This document shows positions 42,441 to 52,033 of a DNA stretch of 64,000 bases, piece after piece; within the stretch, counting starts at the first letter, position 1; every line of letters begins with the position of its first letter. A program made the position numbers and the translations under genes. Source of the stretch: Phytomonospora endophytica. GTDB taxonomy: Bacteria; Actinomycetota; Actinomycetes; Mycobacteriales; Micromonosporaceae. The stretch covers positions 62,001 to 126,000 of the forward strand of contig NZ_JACHGT010000014.1 in NCBI RefSeq assembly GCF_014202425.1. Reading direction: 5' to 3'. The notes under the pieces are model-generated. The model searched no databases, was not told where the DNA came from, and saw only the letters and a program-made list of their open reading frames with translations.

Positions 42441-43337
42441 ATGGACAATCGAGCGGAAGTGCGCGAGTTTCTCATGTCGCGACGCGCCCGAGTCACCCCA
42501 CAGGCGGCCGGGCTGCCGGCCGGCACCAACCGGCGGGTCGCGGGACTGCGCCGCAGCGAGGTCGCGTTCCTGGCCGGGGTGAGCATCGAGTACTACACGC
42601 GCCTGGAGCGCGGCGACATCCGCGGCGCCTCACCCTCGGTCCTCGACGGCATCGCCAAGGCCCTGCACCTCGACGACGCCGAACGCGCCCACCTCTTCGA
42701 CCTCGCCCACGCCGCCGAACCCACCGGCCGCGCGCCCAAACGCCGCCACCCGAGAGGCTGGACCCCGCACCAGAGCCTCCAGTGGACGCTGGACGCCATC
42801 ACCGCCGGGCCCGCGTTCGTCCGCAACGGGCGGATGGACCTGCTGGCCGTCAACCCCCTGGGACGCGCCTTCTACGCCGACGTCTACGACACACCCGGAC
42901 GGCCGCCGAACCTCGCGCGGTTCACCTTCCTCGACGAGCGCGCCACCACCTTCTACCCCGACTGGGAACTCGCCGCCGAGATGACAGTCGCGATCCTGCG
43001 CACCGAGGCCGGCCGCGACCCGCGCAACAAGGACCTGCACGACCTCATCGGCGAACTGTGCACCCGCAGCGACGACTTCCGGCGCCGCTGGGCCGCCCAC
43101 AACGTCCGGCAGCACGGGACGGGTTTCAAGAACTTCCACCACCCGGTCGTCGGCGACCTGACCCTCGCCTACGAAGGCCTCGAAATGGTCGTGGAACCGG
43201 GCCTGACGCTCACCATCTACGCCGCCGAGCCGGGCTCACCCTCGGCCGAGCGCCTCCAGCTGCTCGCCTCATGGTCGGCCGGCGAGCACGGCGACGCCGA
43301 CGCGACGCCGCCCGCGAGAAAGGCGACGGAGCGCTGA
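42441..43337 (+). CDS. XRE-family regulator with MmyB-type ligand-binding domain
   Basis: 298 residues. Residues 1-75 form a helix-turn-helix (RRVAGLRRSEVAFLAGVSIEYYTRLERG, the MmyB-like pattern), and from about 105 the MLTR-type PAS-like domain (WTLDAITAGPAFVRNGRMDLLAVNPLGRAFY). These proteins are thought to bind fatty-acid- or aromatic-type ligands. It is divergent from the alcohol dehydrogenase/cupin pair, separated by 133 bp, so it most likely represses or activates them. There is no strong ribosome-binding site before ATG 42441. Confidence 0.9.
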   Translation: MDNRAEVREFLMSRRARVTPQAAGLPAGTNRRVAGLRRSEVAFLAGVSIEYYTRLERGDIRGASPSVLDGIAKALHLDDAERAHLFDLAHAAEPTGRAPKRRHPRGWTPHQSLQWTLDAITAGPAFVRNGRMDLLAVNPLGRAFYADVYDTPGRPPNLARFTFLDERATTFYPDWELAAEMTVAILRTEAGRDPRNKDLHDLIGELCTRSDDFRRRWAAHNVRQHGTGFKNFHHPVVGDLTLAYEGLEMVVEPGLTLTIYAAEPGSPSAERLQLLASWSAGEHGDADATPPARKATER

Positions 43338-43512
43338 GGCGTCGGCCCGCACCTGATGCCCAACGGGCGAGCGGCCTCCGGCCCGTCCCTGATCCAGGCG
43401 CCGCAGACGGGTTCGACGAAGTTCGTCGCCGGTGCGCGTGACCGATACCACGAGCGGTGGGGCGGGTCCGGCGGCTCGTCACAGGCCCCGTCGCCGAACT
43501 AGGGTCGGGGCC

Positions 43513-46500
43513 ATGGTGGCTTTCGGCGTACTCGGGTCGCTCGACGTACGCGTGGACGGCGAACCTGTCGTGATCGCGGGCCGCCACCACCCGAAACTGC
43601 TGGCGATGCTGCTCGTCGAGGCCAACCAGGTCGTCTCGGCCGAACGGCTGGCGGCGGGACTCTGGGACGACACTCCACCGGCGACCGCCGTCAGGCAGGT
43701 GCAGAACATCGCCGGGTCCCTCCGCCGCCTGCTCGGGGATCGCTTGCGCAAGGTCGGCGCGGGCTACCGGATCGACGTCGCCGTCGACGAACTCGACCTA
43801 CTGCGCAGCCGGCGCGGCGCGTCCCTGGCCTCAGCGCACCAGGCCGCGGGCCGACTCGATGAGGCGGAGCGGGCGCTCGGCGACGCGCTCGCCGAGTGGC
43901 GCGGTCCGTCCCTGGCCGGACTCTCCGGCAGGACGCTCGACATGTCGGCGCAGCGACTCGACGACTACCGGCTCACGCTGACCGAGGAGCGCGTCGAACT
44001 CACCCTGAGACTCGGACGGCACGCCACGCTCGTCGGCGACCTGCGGCAACTGTGCCTCGCACACCCGCACCGTCAGCGCTTCGCCGAACAACTCATGACC
44101 GCCCTGTACCGCTCCGGCCGCGGCCCCGAGGCCCTCCGCGTCTACGCCGAGGTGCGGACCCGGCTCGCCGACGAGCTGGGCGTCGACCCCGGGAAACCCC
44201 TGCGCGACCTGCACACCGCCGTCCTACGTGAGGATCCCGGACTGGACCTCGGGACCGACGACGAGCCGCCCGCCGCGCCGGTGACGCTCCCGTCGGCGAC
44301 GGCCGCCTTCACCGGGCGAGACCACGCCCTCGCGGCGCTCGACGAGGCGGCGGAGTCGCCGTCGAGTCCGCTCGTCGTCCTGACCGGTCCCGGCGGCGTC
44401 GGCAAGACGATGCTCGCCCTGCACTGGGCGCACCGCGCGCGCCCGTTCTCCGGTGGAAGGCTCTACCTCGACCTGCGCGGCTTCGCCCCGAACGCGTCCC
44501 CACTGGAACCGGCCGAAGCCGCCCGCCTCCTGCTCACGTCGCTGGACGTGGAGCCCGGGCGGATCCCGGCCGACTCCGAGGCCCGTATCGCGCTCTGCCG
44601 CGCCGTCATCGGCGCCGGACGGCGTCTGCTCGTCCTCGACAACGCCCGCGACGCTGCACAGGTCCGGCCGCTGCTGCCCGACTCCTCCCGGGTCCACACG
44701 GTCGTGATCAGCCGCGGTCGACTGGCCGGACTCGCCGCCTCCCACGGCGCCCGGATCATCGAAGTCGAGTCCTTCGACCGGACCGAGGCCGCCGCCCTCC
44801 TCACCCGGCAGCTCGGGGCGAAGCGGCTCGGGACCGAGCCGGGTTCGGTGGAACGGATCCTGACCGCCTGCGCGGGCCTGCCACTGGCCCTCGCGCTCAT
44901 CGCGGCCCGAGCCGCGACGCGTCCCGGCCACCCGTTGAGCGTCATCGCCGACGAACTGGAGACCTCACGCCTCGACGCGCTCGCCGTCGACGACGCGTCG
45001 GTGGACCTCCGGTCGGTGTTCTCCTGGTCGTACCAGTCCCTCGACGCCGACGCGGCCCGCCTGTTTCGGCTGCTGGCCGTCGTCCCCGGTCCCGACTTCG
45101 ACCTCGCCGGCGTCGCCCGTCTCCACGGCGGGTCCACCGCCGACGCCCGGCGCTCCCTCGGCCGGCTCGTCGAAGCGCACCTGGTCGAGCACGGCCCGCC
45201 CGGTCGCCACCGCCTCCACGACCTGATCCGCGACTACGCGGCCGAGCTTCCCGACGCCGGGAAACCCGCCGCCCTGGACCGGCTTCTCGACTGGTACCTC
45301 CACGCGACCGCCGCCTGCCGCGCTGTCCTCTACCCCGCGATGGTCGGTCTTCCCGTCGGAACCGACGAACGGTTCCAGCCCAACGCCGACGAGGCCGCGC
45401 GCTGGCTGAAGTCCGAGTGGGACGGTCTCATCGCCGCCATCGAGCACGCCGCCGAACACCGGCCGCCGGAGTTCGCCTGGCTCATGGCCGACATGCTGCG
45501 CGGGTACACCTGGCTGCACATGCTCGGCGACGACGGCGTGCGCATCAGCGAAGCCGCCCTCACGGCCGCCACCGGCGCCGGGGACCTCCTCGGCCTCGCC
45601 GCGGCGGAACTCGCCCTGGCCTGCGCCCTGATCCGCTCCAACCGGCTCGAAGAGGCGATCGGGCACGCGCGTGACGCCGCCGGTTTCGCGCGCCGGGCGG
45701 GCTGGCCCGCGGGTGCGGCATCGGCCGAGGGCAACACCGCGATCGCCTGCTATCACCGAGGCCGGATGCGCGACGGCCTTGAGCACGCCCATGCCGCGCT
45801 GCTCGCGTACCGAGAGATCGGCGAAGTCCGCGCCGAATGCACCAACCTGCACTGGCTGGGGCTCTTCCATTCCCTCGTCGGCGAACTCGACACGGGCATC
45901 GAGTACCTCGAACGGGCCCTGAAGATCGCGACGGAGGCGGGAAACGACCAGGTCGGGGCGGTCCTGCTGATCCAAATGACGGAGATCCAGCTCCACCGGG
46001 GACGCTTCGACCTGGCGGCGGCGCATCTAGACGAGGCGACCGAACTGGAGAGGCGCAGCGTCAGCATCGACAAGTCGCGCGACCTGCTGGGCGCGACGGC
46101 CAGGCTCCTGCTGGCCACCGGGCGCAATGCGGAGGGGCTGGAACACGCGAAGCGCGTGGTCGAAGAGCGAACCGATGCCGCCGACCACCGGAACAGGGCG
46201 GCGGCGATGGTCACGCTGGCGGCGGCCTACGACGCCGTGGGCGAGCACGGCGAGGCGGTCGCCTGCTACGACCGCGTCCTGGCCATGACCGAGCACGACA
46301 GCACCGTGTTCCATCGGGTCGAGGCGATGGTGGGACGATCGGGGGCGTTGTTCCACGGCGGTGATTCAGCACGGTCAAAGGAGCAGGCGGCGAGGGCGCT
46401 GCAGACCGCCGTGACCGGCGACTACCGTTTCCTGGAGGGGCAGGCGCTCAACCGGCTGGCCGAGATCGACCTCGCCGAAGGGCACCTCGCCGACGCCGCC

Positions 46501-46599
46501 GAGAAGGCGCGTCGAGCTCTGCGGATCTGCGAGGAGACCGGTCACCGTCCCGGCGAGACGGTGTCGCTGCGGCTCCTGGACCGCATCGCCCGTGCATGA
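43513..46599 (+). CDS. AfsR-type SARP transcriptional activator (second copy)
   Basis: 1028 residues from ATG at 43513. Winged helix (VAFGVLGSLDVRVDGEPVVI...) and activation domain (to about 245), NB-ARC ATPase with P-loop LTGPGGVGKTMLALHWAHRA (about residue 295) and LLVLDNARDAAQVRPLLPD, then TPR repeats (about 620-1020: ALACALIRSNRLEEAIGHARDAAGF and others). It is 40 % or more similar in plan to the SARP at 16834-19617. The next gene, a lipoprotein, is preceded by a triple heptamer array that begins inside the last codons of this gene, so that gene is the most likely local target. Confidence 0.92.
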   Translation: MVAFGVLGSLDVRVDGEPVVIAGRHHPKLLAMLLVEANQVVSAERLAAGLWDDTPPATAVRQVQNIAGSLRRLLGDRLRKVGAGYRIDVAVDELDLLRSRRGASLASAHQAAGRLDEAERALGDALAEWRGPSLAGLSGRTLDMSAQRLDDYRLTLTEERVELTLRLGRHATLVGDLRQLCLAHPHRQRFAEQLMTALYRSGRGPEALRVYAEVRTRLADELGVDPGKPLRDLHTAVLREDPGLDLGTDDEPPAAPVTLPSATAAFTGRDHALAALDEAAESPSSPLVVLTGPGGVGKTMLALHWAHRARPFSGGRLYLDLRGFAPNASPLEPAEAARLLLTSLDVEPGRIPADSEARIALCRAVIGAGRRLLVLDNARDAAQVRPLLPDSSRVHTVVISRGRLAGLAASHGARIIEVESFDRTEAAALLTRQLGAKRLGTEPGSVERILTACAGLPLALALIAARAATRPGHPLSVIADELETSRLDALAVDDASVDLRSVFSWSYQSLDADAARLFRLLAVVPGPDFDLAGVARLHGGSTADARRSLGRLVEAHLVEHGPPGRHRLHDLIRDYAAELPDAGKPAALDRLLDWYLHATAACRAVLYPAMVGLPVGTDERFQPNADEAARWLKSEWDGLIAAIEHAAEHRPPEFAWLMADMLRGYTWLHMLGDDGVRISEAALTAATGAGDLLGLAAAELALACALIRSNRLEEAIGHARDAAGFARRAGWPAGAASAEGNTAIACYHRGRMRDGLEHAHAALLAYREIGEVRAECTNLHWLGLFHSLVGELDTGIEYLERALKIATEAGNDQVGAVLLIQMTEIQLHRGRFDLAAAHLDEATELERRSVSIDKSRDLLGATARLLLATGRNAEGLEHAKRVVEERTDAADHRNRAAAMVTLAAAYDAVGEHGEAVACYDRVLAMTEHDSTVFHRVEAMVGRSGALFHGGDSARSKEQAARALQTAVTGDYRFLEGQALNRLAEIDLAEGHLADAAEKARRALRICEETGHRPGETVSLRLLDRIARA

Positions 46600-46618
46600 T
46601 CCGTGCACGAACCGTGCA
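46590..46618 (+). promoter_or_regulatory. SARP-type heptamer array overlapping the regulator stop codon
   Basis: CCGTGCA at 46590-46596, 46601-46607 and 46612-46618, three identical copies at exact 11-bp spacing; the first two flank the TGA (46597-46599) of the SARP gene. The expected -10 region (from 46627) reads TCAAGG or TTCAAG, a weak match. It should control the lipoprotein gene at 46678. Confidence 0.7.
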
Positions 46619-46677
46619 CACGTCCTTCAAGGTCGTCGCGAAGACTCCCCGACCGCGAAGGCAAGAAATTGCATCCG

Positions 46678-47280
46678 ATGAAGCTCGTCGCCATTCCTCT
46701 GACATTCGCCGCCCTCGCACTCACCGCGTGCGGTACCGGACCCGCCAGCGCCTCCGGTGAAGCGGTGGCCGCGGCCGCCGCGGACTCCCTGGAGAAGCAG
46801 CTCGGACAGCGTCCGGAGATCGACTGCGGAACCGAGACGGTGACCCTGGAGGAAGGCAAGACGGTCGACTGCGTCCTGACCGACCCGGTGAGCGGCGCCC
46901 TGTACGACACCACCGTCACCATCACCGACGTCGACGGCGGCAAGTGGAAGGCCTCCGTCAAGGTCGCCGACGCTCCGCGTGGCGGTGGTCCCTCCTCCTC
47001 GGCGCCGCCCCCGAGTGAGTCCCCGGCACAGGAAACGCTGACGGTCCCGGCGAGCGAGGTCGCCGCCGCGGTGGTCGACGCCCTGGAAGCGAAGCTGGGC
47101 CAGCGTCCCGAGATCGACTGCGGCGAGGTCAACCTGGTACTGAGCGAGGGCCGGCCCGTGTACTGCACGCTGATCGACCGCGCCGCCGGCGAGGAGTACA
47201 AGGCGACCGTGTCCATCACCGGCATCGACGGTGCCAAGTGGACGTTCACCGTCCAGGTGGCGGCTGAACCGAACGCGTGA
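46678..47280 (+). CDS. Lipoprotein with two DUF4333-like repeats
   Basis: 200 residues from ATG at 46678. The signal sequence ends in the lipobox LTACG. Two copies of a ~70-residue unit follow, joined by a Pro/Ser-rich linker: first LGQRPEIDCGTETVTLEEGKTVDCVLTDP..., second LGQRPEIDCGEVNLVLSEGRPVYCTLIDR.... Each has two Cys (IDC and the xxC-x-L) and a C-terminal strand K-W-x-x-xV. This is the DUF4333 pattern of actinobacterial cell-surface lipoproteins, function unknown. The heptamer array at 46590 suggests activation by the upstream SARP. Confidence 0.88.
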   Translation: MKLVAIPLTFAALALTACGTGPASASGEAVAAAAADSLEKQLGQRPEIDCGTETVTLEEGKTVDCVLTDPVSGALYDTTVTITDVDGGKWKASVKVADAPRGGGPSSSAPPPSESPAQETLTVPASEVAAAVVDALEAKLGQRPEIDCGEVNLVLSEGRPVYCTLIDRAAGEEYKATVSITGIDGAKWTFTVQVAAEPNA

Positions 47281-47492
47281 CCACTCAGCCGACCGGCGAG
47301 CGGGGGCGCGTCGGCGGTCGACGGTTCGGCGATGACGTGGGGCGCGGGGGCCCGCGTTCCTCACGTCAATACAGCCGGGGTCGGTGCGCATCACGGCTGG
47401 TCGCGCGGTCGGGTGGACCTGTCCGATCGGCGGATCGCCGAGGGCACCCGGTGATAGCTTCGGTCCGGCGAATGCCCATCGAAGGGGAGCGA

Positions 47493-48446
47493 ATGCGCAT
47501 TTCACATGTGATCGTGACAGTCGCTGTGGCGGTGGCCCTGGCCGCTCTTCCATCGGGCCCGGCCGTGGCCGAGGAGGAGTCGGGGAAGCCGGCTCAGATC
47601 AGTCTTCGCCTGGCCGCCGATCCCGACCGGGTGCTGCGGGTACCGGCCGGGACCGGGCAGGGCGAGCCGTGGACGGTCGGGGACTGGACCGGTGGCGAGG
47701 ACGAGCTGTGGGAGCCGCTGGGTGACAGCGGCAAGTTCAACTTCAAGTCGGTGAGCAACGGCCTGTGCAGCCACCGGCCCGTCGTCGACGGCGGCGACAT
47801 CGGGGCGTGGGACTGCGCGAAGTCCGAGGGCTGGACCTTCGTCAAGAAGGGTGACGGCTACCAGATCGTCGACCAGCGCCGCGGTAGCTGCCTGGCCGCC
47901 GCCTCCGGCAGGGCCACCACCCTGCCGTGCAGCGCCGCCGGCTCCGAGGAGGACGTGTGGCTGCCGGTGTGGGAGCACCGCGCGGCCGAGCCCGGCTTCC
48001 CCGAGGCGATCACGCTGCGGCTGTACGTCGACACCGGGCAGGCCGCGGTCGTGTCGGGGAACAGTACGGCCAACGGCACCCAACTGATGCTGTGGCAGAT
48101 CCAGGACATGCCCGTCTACCAGTGGAACCCGACCGCCTATCAAGCGCCCAACGGAACGAGGGTCTGGGGACTGGCCAACGTCAACAGTGGCCTGTGCGCC
48201 AACGTCGCTGGCGGCGGCGCGGTGGACGGCACCGCCATCATCCAGTGGCCGTGCGGAGGGCAGCAGAACGCGGTGTGGTGGTTCGCGGCCCAGGGCGCGG
48301 GGTACCAGGTCGGCGGCCTGGAGAGCGGCAAGTGCCTCAACGTCGCCGGCGGGGCGATCCCGGGGCAGCCTCTGGTCCTCTACACCTGCCAGCCCGGCGG
48401 CGCGGTCAACGACGTCTGGCTTCCCGTCTGGGAACCCAACGACTGA
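47493..48446 (+). CDS. Secreted protein with two ricin-type beta-trefoil lectin domains
   Basis: 317 residues from ATG at 47493 (GAAGGGGAG upstream). A Sec signal peptide (MRISHVIVTVAVAVALAALP, cleaved near AVA/EE) precedes two trefoil-like regions with QxW-type repeats: SNGLCSHRPVVDGGDIGAWDC and the later SGLCANVAGGGAVDGTAIIQW with CLNVAGGAIPGQPLVLYTCQ. The first domain (about 35-170) is more divergent. No catalytic domain is attached, so it is a stand-alone lectin. Gene is monocistronic between the lipoprotein and EF-hand genes. Confidence 0.85.
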   Translation: MRISHVIVTVAVAVALAALPSGPAVAEEESGKPAQISLRLAADPDRVLRVPAGTGQGEPWTVGDWTGGEDELWEPLGDSGKFNFKSVSNGLCSHRPVVDGGDIGAWDCAKSEGWTFVKKGDGYQIVDQRRGSCLAAASGRATTLPCSAAGSEEDVWLPVWEHRAAEPGFPEAITLRLYVDTGQAAVVSGNSTANGTQLMLWQIQDMPVYQWNPTAYQAPNGTRVWGLANVNSGLCANVAGGGAVDGTAIIQWPCGGQQNAVWWFAAQGAGYQVGGLESGKCLNVAGGAIPGQPLVLYTCQPGGAVNDVWLPVWEPND

Positions 48447-48691
48447 CCGGGTGGTACGTCGTCGGCTCCGAGTACGACACCGTGACCTCGCCGACCGGCG
48501 GCGCCCACCCTCACACCCGAGGGAACGCACGCCCTTGTCTTCGCCGTGTCCACTGTGGACTTTCTCGGCCTTATGGATCCCCCCGGTGACCGCCCGGGAA
48601 TCGAACGGGTGGAGACTCCATGTACTCTCACGATAAGTAATGCGATCGCTACATTCCGTGGTGGTCAACCATCGTGAAGAAAGGGCTCCCT

Positions 48692-49231
48692 GTGACCAGT
48701 GACCTGCTGAACCGCAAGCTCGGACGGCACTTCGATCTCATCGACACCAACGGCGACGGCAAGATCGACATGTCCGACTTCGAGCTGATCGTGACGCGGC
48801 TGGGCCAGGAGTTCGGCCAGGCGCCGGGCACCCCGAAGCACAGCGCGCTCCGTGACGCCTACGCGGCACTGTGGACGGGCATGCAGGGGAGCATGGACCT
48901 CGACGCCGACGGTGCCGTGAGCCGCGACGAGTACGTCCGCGGCCTGGAGACCAACGCCGCCGCGTCCTACCAGGCGTACCTCGCCCCGGTCGCCAGCGCG
49001 ATCATCGGCCTGTGCGACACCGACAACGACGGCCGCATCAGCGGCGAGGAGCTGGCCGGCATCCACCGCGGCCTCGGCATGGCCGACAAGGACCACGCCG
49101 CCGCGATGCGCAACCTCGACCGCGACGGCAACGGCTACATCGACCAGACCGAGCTGACCGACGCCATCCGGGACTTCTTCTCCAGCGACGACCCGCAGGC
49201 CCGGGGCAACAGCCTCTTCGGCGCGATCTGA
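48692..49231 (+). CDS. EF-hand calcium-binding protein, calerythrin-like (copy 2)
   Basis: 179 residues from GTG at 48692 (AAAGGG 6 bp upstream); an in-frame GTG 18 bp earlier lacks this support. Four EF-hand loops: DTNGDGKIDMSD, DLDADGAVSRDE, DTDNDGRISGEE and DRDGNGYIDQTE. All four have Gly at position 6 and acidic residues at 1, 3, 5 and 12, so all should bind calcium, unlike copy 1 where two are degenerate. The terminal regions (NRKLGRHFDLID, FFSSDDPQARGN) align with copy 1 (NRLKYRFDLLD, FYLSDAADARGH). A hairpin terminator follows. Confidence 0.92.
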   Translation: MTSDLLNRKLGRHFDLIDTNGDGKIDMSDFELIVTRLGQEFGQAPGTPKHSALRDAYAALWTGMQGSMDLDADGAVSRDEYVRGLETNAAASYQAYLAPVASAIIGLCDTDNDGRISGEELAGIHRGLGMADKDHAAAMRNLDRDGNGYIDQTELTDAIRDFFSSDDPQARGNSLFGAI

Positions 49232-49254
49232 GCCACCGGCTCACCCGCTCCATC

Positions 49255-49290
49255 ACGGCGGCCACCACGCTTTCGCGAGGTGGCCGCCGT
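49255..49290. terminator. Bidirectional hairpin terminator
   Basis: A perfect 12-bp stem (ACGGCGGCCACC with GGTGGCCGCCGT) with a 12-nt loop between convergent genes. Confidence 0.75.
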
Positions 49291-49292
49291 TG

Positions 49293-50915
49293 TCATTCGC
49301 TCAGCCGCCGGCGCGCGAGATCGCGCTGCCACTTGCCGCTGGAAGTCGTGGGCAGCCAGCCGGGCCGGACCGCGTGGACGCGCACGGCCGCGAGCCCCAG
49401 GCGGTCGGCGACGGCGACGCGAAGTCCCGTCGTGACCGCGGCGTGGTCGGCCTTCGGCCGGAGCTCGGCCACGACCACGATGTGCTCGCTGTCGGCGTCG
49501 GCGAAGGCCACACACCGGCCACGATGGACGTCGGGCGAGGCCCGCACGAGATCCTCGACGTCCTCGGGGAAGTGGTTCTGGCCCCGGACGATGATCATCT
49601 CCTTGCGGCGGCCCGCGATGAACAGGTCGCCGTCGAGGCAGAAGCCCAGATCCCCGGTGCGAAGCCAGGAACCGTCGAAGGCGGCGGCCGTCGCGGCAGC
49701 GTCGTGCAGGTAACCGGAGGTGACGGCCGGACCGGCGATCTGGATCTCCCCGGCACGCCCTTGTGGACAGACGCTCCCGGCCTCGTCGAGCACCCGCACC
49801 CGCATGCCGGTCACCGGCCGCCCGACCCCGACGAGGGCCTTGGCACCCGCCTGTCCCGAAGGCACCTGGACGGCGAGGCCGTCGTCGGCGAGTGTGGCGC
49901 GGTCGACGTGCACGATGCGCGGCGCGGTCCCCGGCTCGGGGAAGGTCACCGCGAGGGTGGCCTCGGCCATCCCGTACACCGGGTACATGACCGAGCCCGA
50001 CACACCGGCTCCGGCGAGGCTCTGCTGGAAGTCGGCGACGGTGTCGGCGCGCACCGGCTCGGCGCCGTTGTAGGCCAGCCGCCACCGCGACAGGTCGAGA
50101 CCGCCCAAGGCGGCCGGAGTCGCCGCCGCGACGATCTTCCGGTAGGAGAAGTCGGGGCCGGTCATCAAGGTCCCACCGGTGTCCGACAGCAGGCGCAACG
50201 TGCCGGCGGGCCTGCGCATGAACGCCAACGGCGAGAGCACCTGGGCCTCACCGCCCGCGAGCAGGATCGACAGCAGGCCGAACAGGCCCAGGTCGTGGAA
50301 GTGCGGCGCCCAGGTGACCATCACGTCCCGCTCGGTGAACGCGCTGGTGGTCGTGATGGCGCGAAGCCCGGCCATGACCGCCGCGTGGGTGAGCATCACG
50401 CCTTTCGGCCGCCCGGTGCTCCCGGAGGTGAACTGGACGACGGCGAGGTCGTCAGCGCCGACCTCGGGCAGCGCGCCCGCTCCGGGCGCCTCCACGTCGG
50501 TGTCGAGCACGGTGAGCGAAGCGCAGCGGGAGGCCAGCGCGCGTGCGACGGCGACGTGATCGGGATGGGCGATGAGGAAACGCATCCGGGCCTGGCGGAC
50601 GGCCGGTGCGAGCCGCTCGGCGGCCACCTCCGGGTCGGCGGAGTGCGGTGCCAGCATCGCGGCGGCCGCGCCCGCGCGGACCACGCCGAACAGTCCGAGA
50701 AGGACCTCCGGACACGTCGGCAGCAGCAGGCCGACGACCTCGCCCGCCCGCACCCCGGCGGCCAGCAGGCCGTGCGCCCATCGCGCCGAACCCGCATCGA
50801 AGTCGGCGGGGGTCAACGACTCGCGGGTTCCGGGGTAGACCGCCGATGCCCTGGGGCCGAGCCGTGCCGGGACTTCGGCGAGGGTCGCGCAGTCCAGCGC
50901 GTGCCCCTCTGTCAC
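49293..50915 (-). CDS. Acyl-AMP ligase (fatty acyl-CoA/AMP ligase family)
   Basis: 540 residues from GTG at 50915, overlapping the P450 stop by 4 bp. AVVQFTSGSTGRPKGVMLTHAAV is the A3 P-loop motif; YGMAEATLAVT the A5 region; WLRTGDLGFCLDGDLFIAGRRKEMIIVRGQNHFPEDVED the A7-A10 block. WAPHFHDLGLFGLLSILLAGG is typical of fatty acyl-AMP ligases (FAAL), which load acyl groups onto an acyl carrier protein. No FAAL-type insertion was measured. The neighbouring carrier protein gene is the obvious acceptor. Substrate chain unknown. Confidence 0.87.
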   Translation of the reverse strand: MTEGHALDCATLAEVPARLGPRASAVYPGTRESLTPADFDAGSARWAHGLLAAGVRAGEVVGLLLPTCPEVLLGLFGVVRAGAAAAMLAPHSADPEVAAERLAPAVRQARMRFLIAHPDHVAVARALASRCASLTVLDTDVEAPGAGALPEVGADDLAVVQFTSGSTGRPKGVMLTHAAVMAGLRAITTTSAFTERDVMVTWAPHFHDLGLFGLLSILLAGGEAQVLSPLAFMRRPAGTLRLLSDTGGTLMTGPDFSYRKIVAAATPAALGGLDLSRWRLAYNGAEPVRADTVADFQQSLAGAGVSGSVMYPVYGMAEATLAVTFPEPGTAPRIVHVDRATLADDGLAVQVPSGQAGAKALVGVGRPVTGMRVRVLDEAGSVCPQGRAGEIQIAGPAVTSGYLHDAAATAAAFDGSWLRTGDLGFCLDGDLFIAGRRKEMIIVRGQNHFPEDVEDLVRASPDVHRGRCVAFADADSEHIVVVAELRPKADHAAVTTGLRVAVADRLGLAAVRVHAVRPGWLPTTSSGKWQRDLARRRLSE

Positions 50916-52033
50916 GGCAGCGGGTGGAATCGGGCCAGCAGCGGCGCGGCGGGGGAGACGGTGGAACCGTTGTGGGAGACGTCGCCGATGTACTCGCCCG
51001 GCGGAGCGGTCAGCCGGAAGCGCCGCAGGATCCCCGAGACGAACGTCGCGGCCTCCATCGTCCCGACGTGAAAACCGGCGCACACGCGCCGCCCAGCACT
51101 GAACGGCATGTGCGCGAACTTCTCCGGGGAGGACACGGCGTGCCGCTCGGGGCGGAACTCGCCGGGCTCGTCGTAGACGGCGGGGTCCCGGTGGGTGTCG
51201 GCGACGGCGAAGTAGACGCCGCTCCCGGCGGGGATCGCGGTGCCGTCGAAGGACAGGTCGGTGCGGGCGGTGCGGGGGAGCCAGGCCAGCGGCGGGTGCA
51301 GCCGGGTCGTCTCGATGAAGGCCGCCTCGAAGAGCGCCGGGTCGGCGCGGATCGCGTCCTGATGCCGTGGGTGCCTGGCGAGCAGCCACAGCATCCGTGC
51401 GGTCACGTAGCTGGTGGTCTCGAATCCCGCCAGGATCAAGATCGCGAGGTTCTGCGCGATCTCGTCGTCGGAGGGCGGATCGGGGAGGGCTTTCAAGCGC
51501 CGAACCGGTCCGTCGTTCCGGTCCATTCGGGTGACGGCCCCGCCTAGCAGTGTGCGGAGTTTGCGGCGGGCGCCGACGACCCTGCGCGCCACGCGGGCGC
51601 CGTCGGCGGTGTCCAGCGCGGCGCCCGGGTCCTGCAGCTGGGCGTACGCGGCGAGCAGTTCCATGGCGTCGTCGCCGCCGATCCCGGCGAAGATGGTGGC
51701 CGACACCTCGAACACGACGGGCTTGAGGAGGGCGTGCAGGTCGACGGGGTCGTCGGCCGGGACCGAACGCAGGGCGCGGTCGAGGGTGTCGCGTGCGACG
51801 GTCTCGTAGCCGCTCGTCGCGCGCTTGCTCAGCAGCGGCAGGAGCGCCCTGCGGTACTCGCGGTGCCGTGGTCCGTCCAGGTTGAGCACGCCTCGGCCGA
51901 AACGGTCGCCGAAGACCAGGTCCCAGCCGCCCGCGTGGGAGAGCCGCTCGTCGCCGGCCCGGAAGAAGTGCTCGGCCATCCCGCGCCCGCTCAGGATGAG
52001 CGTGCCGGGCGGATGGGAGTGCGCGACGCTCAT
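50912..52033 (-). CDS. Cytochrome P450
   Basis: 373 residues, slightly short. LILAGFETTSYVTARML is the I-helix (A-G-x-E/D-T-T), EAAFIETTRLHPP the ExxR motif, and MPFSAGRRVCAGFHVG the heme-binding FxxGxRxCxG with the ligand Cys. The gene lies between an ACP and an acyl-AMP ligase with 4-bp overlaps on both sides, so it may hydroxylate a carrier-bound acyl chain. An electron-donor gene is not present in the window. Confidence 0.92.
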   Translation of the reverse strand: MSVAHSHPPGTLILSGRGMAEHFFRAGDERLSHAGGWDLVFGDRFGRGVLNLDGPRHREYRRALLPLLSKRATSGYETVARDTLDRALRSVPADDPVDLHALLKPVVFEVSATIFAGIGGDDAMELLAAYAQLQDPGAALDTADGARVARRVVGARRKLRTLLGGAVTRMDRNDGPVRRLKALPDPPSDDEIAQNLAILILAGFETTSYVTARMLWLLARHPRHQDAIRADPALFEAAFIETTRLHPPLAWLPRTARTDLSFDGTAIPAGSGVYFAVADTHRDPAVYDEPGEFRPERHAVSSPEKFAHMPFSAGRRVCAGFHVGTMEAATFVSGILRRFRLTAPPGEYIGDVSHNGSTVSPAAPLLARFHPLP

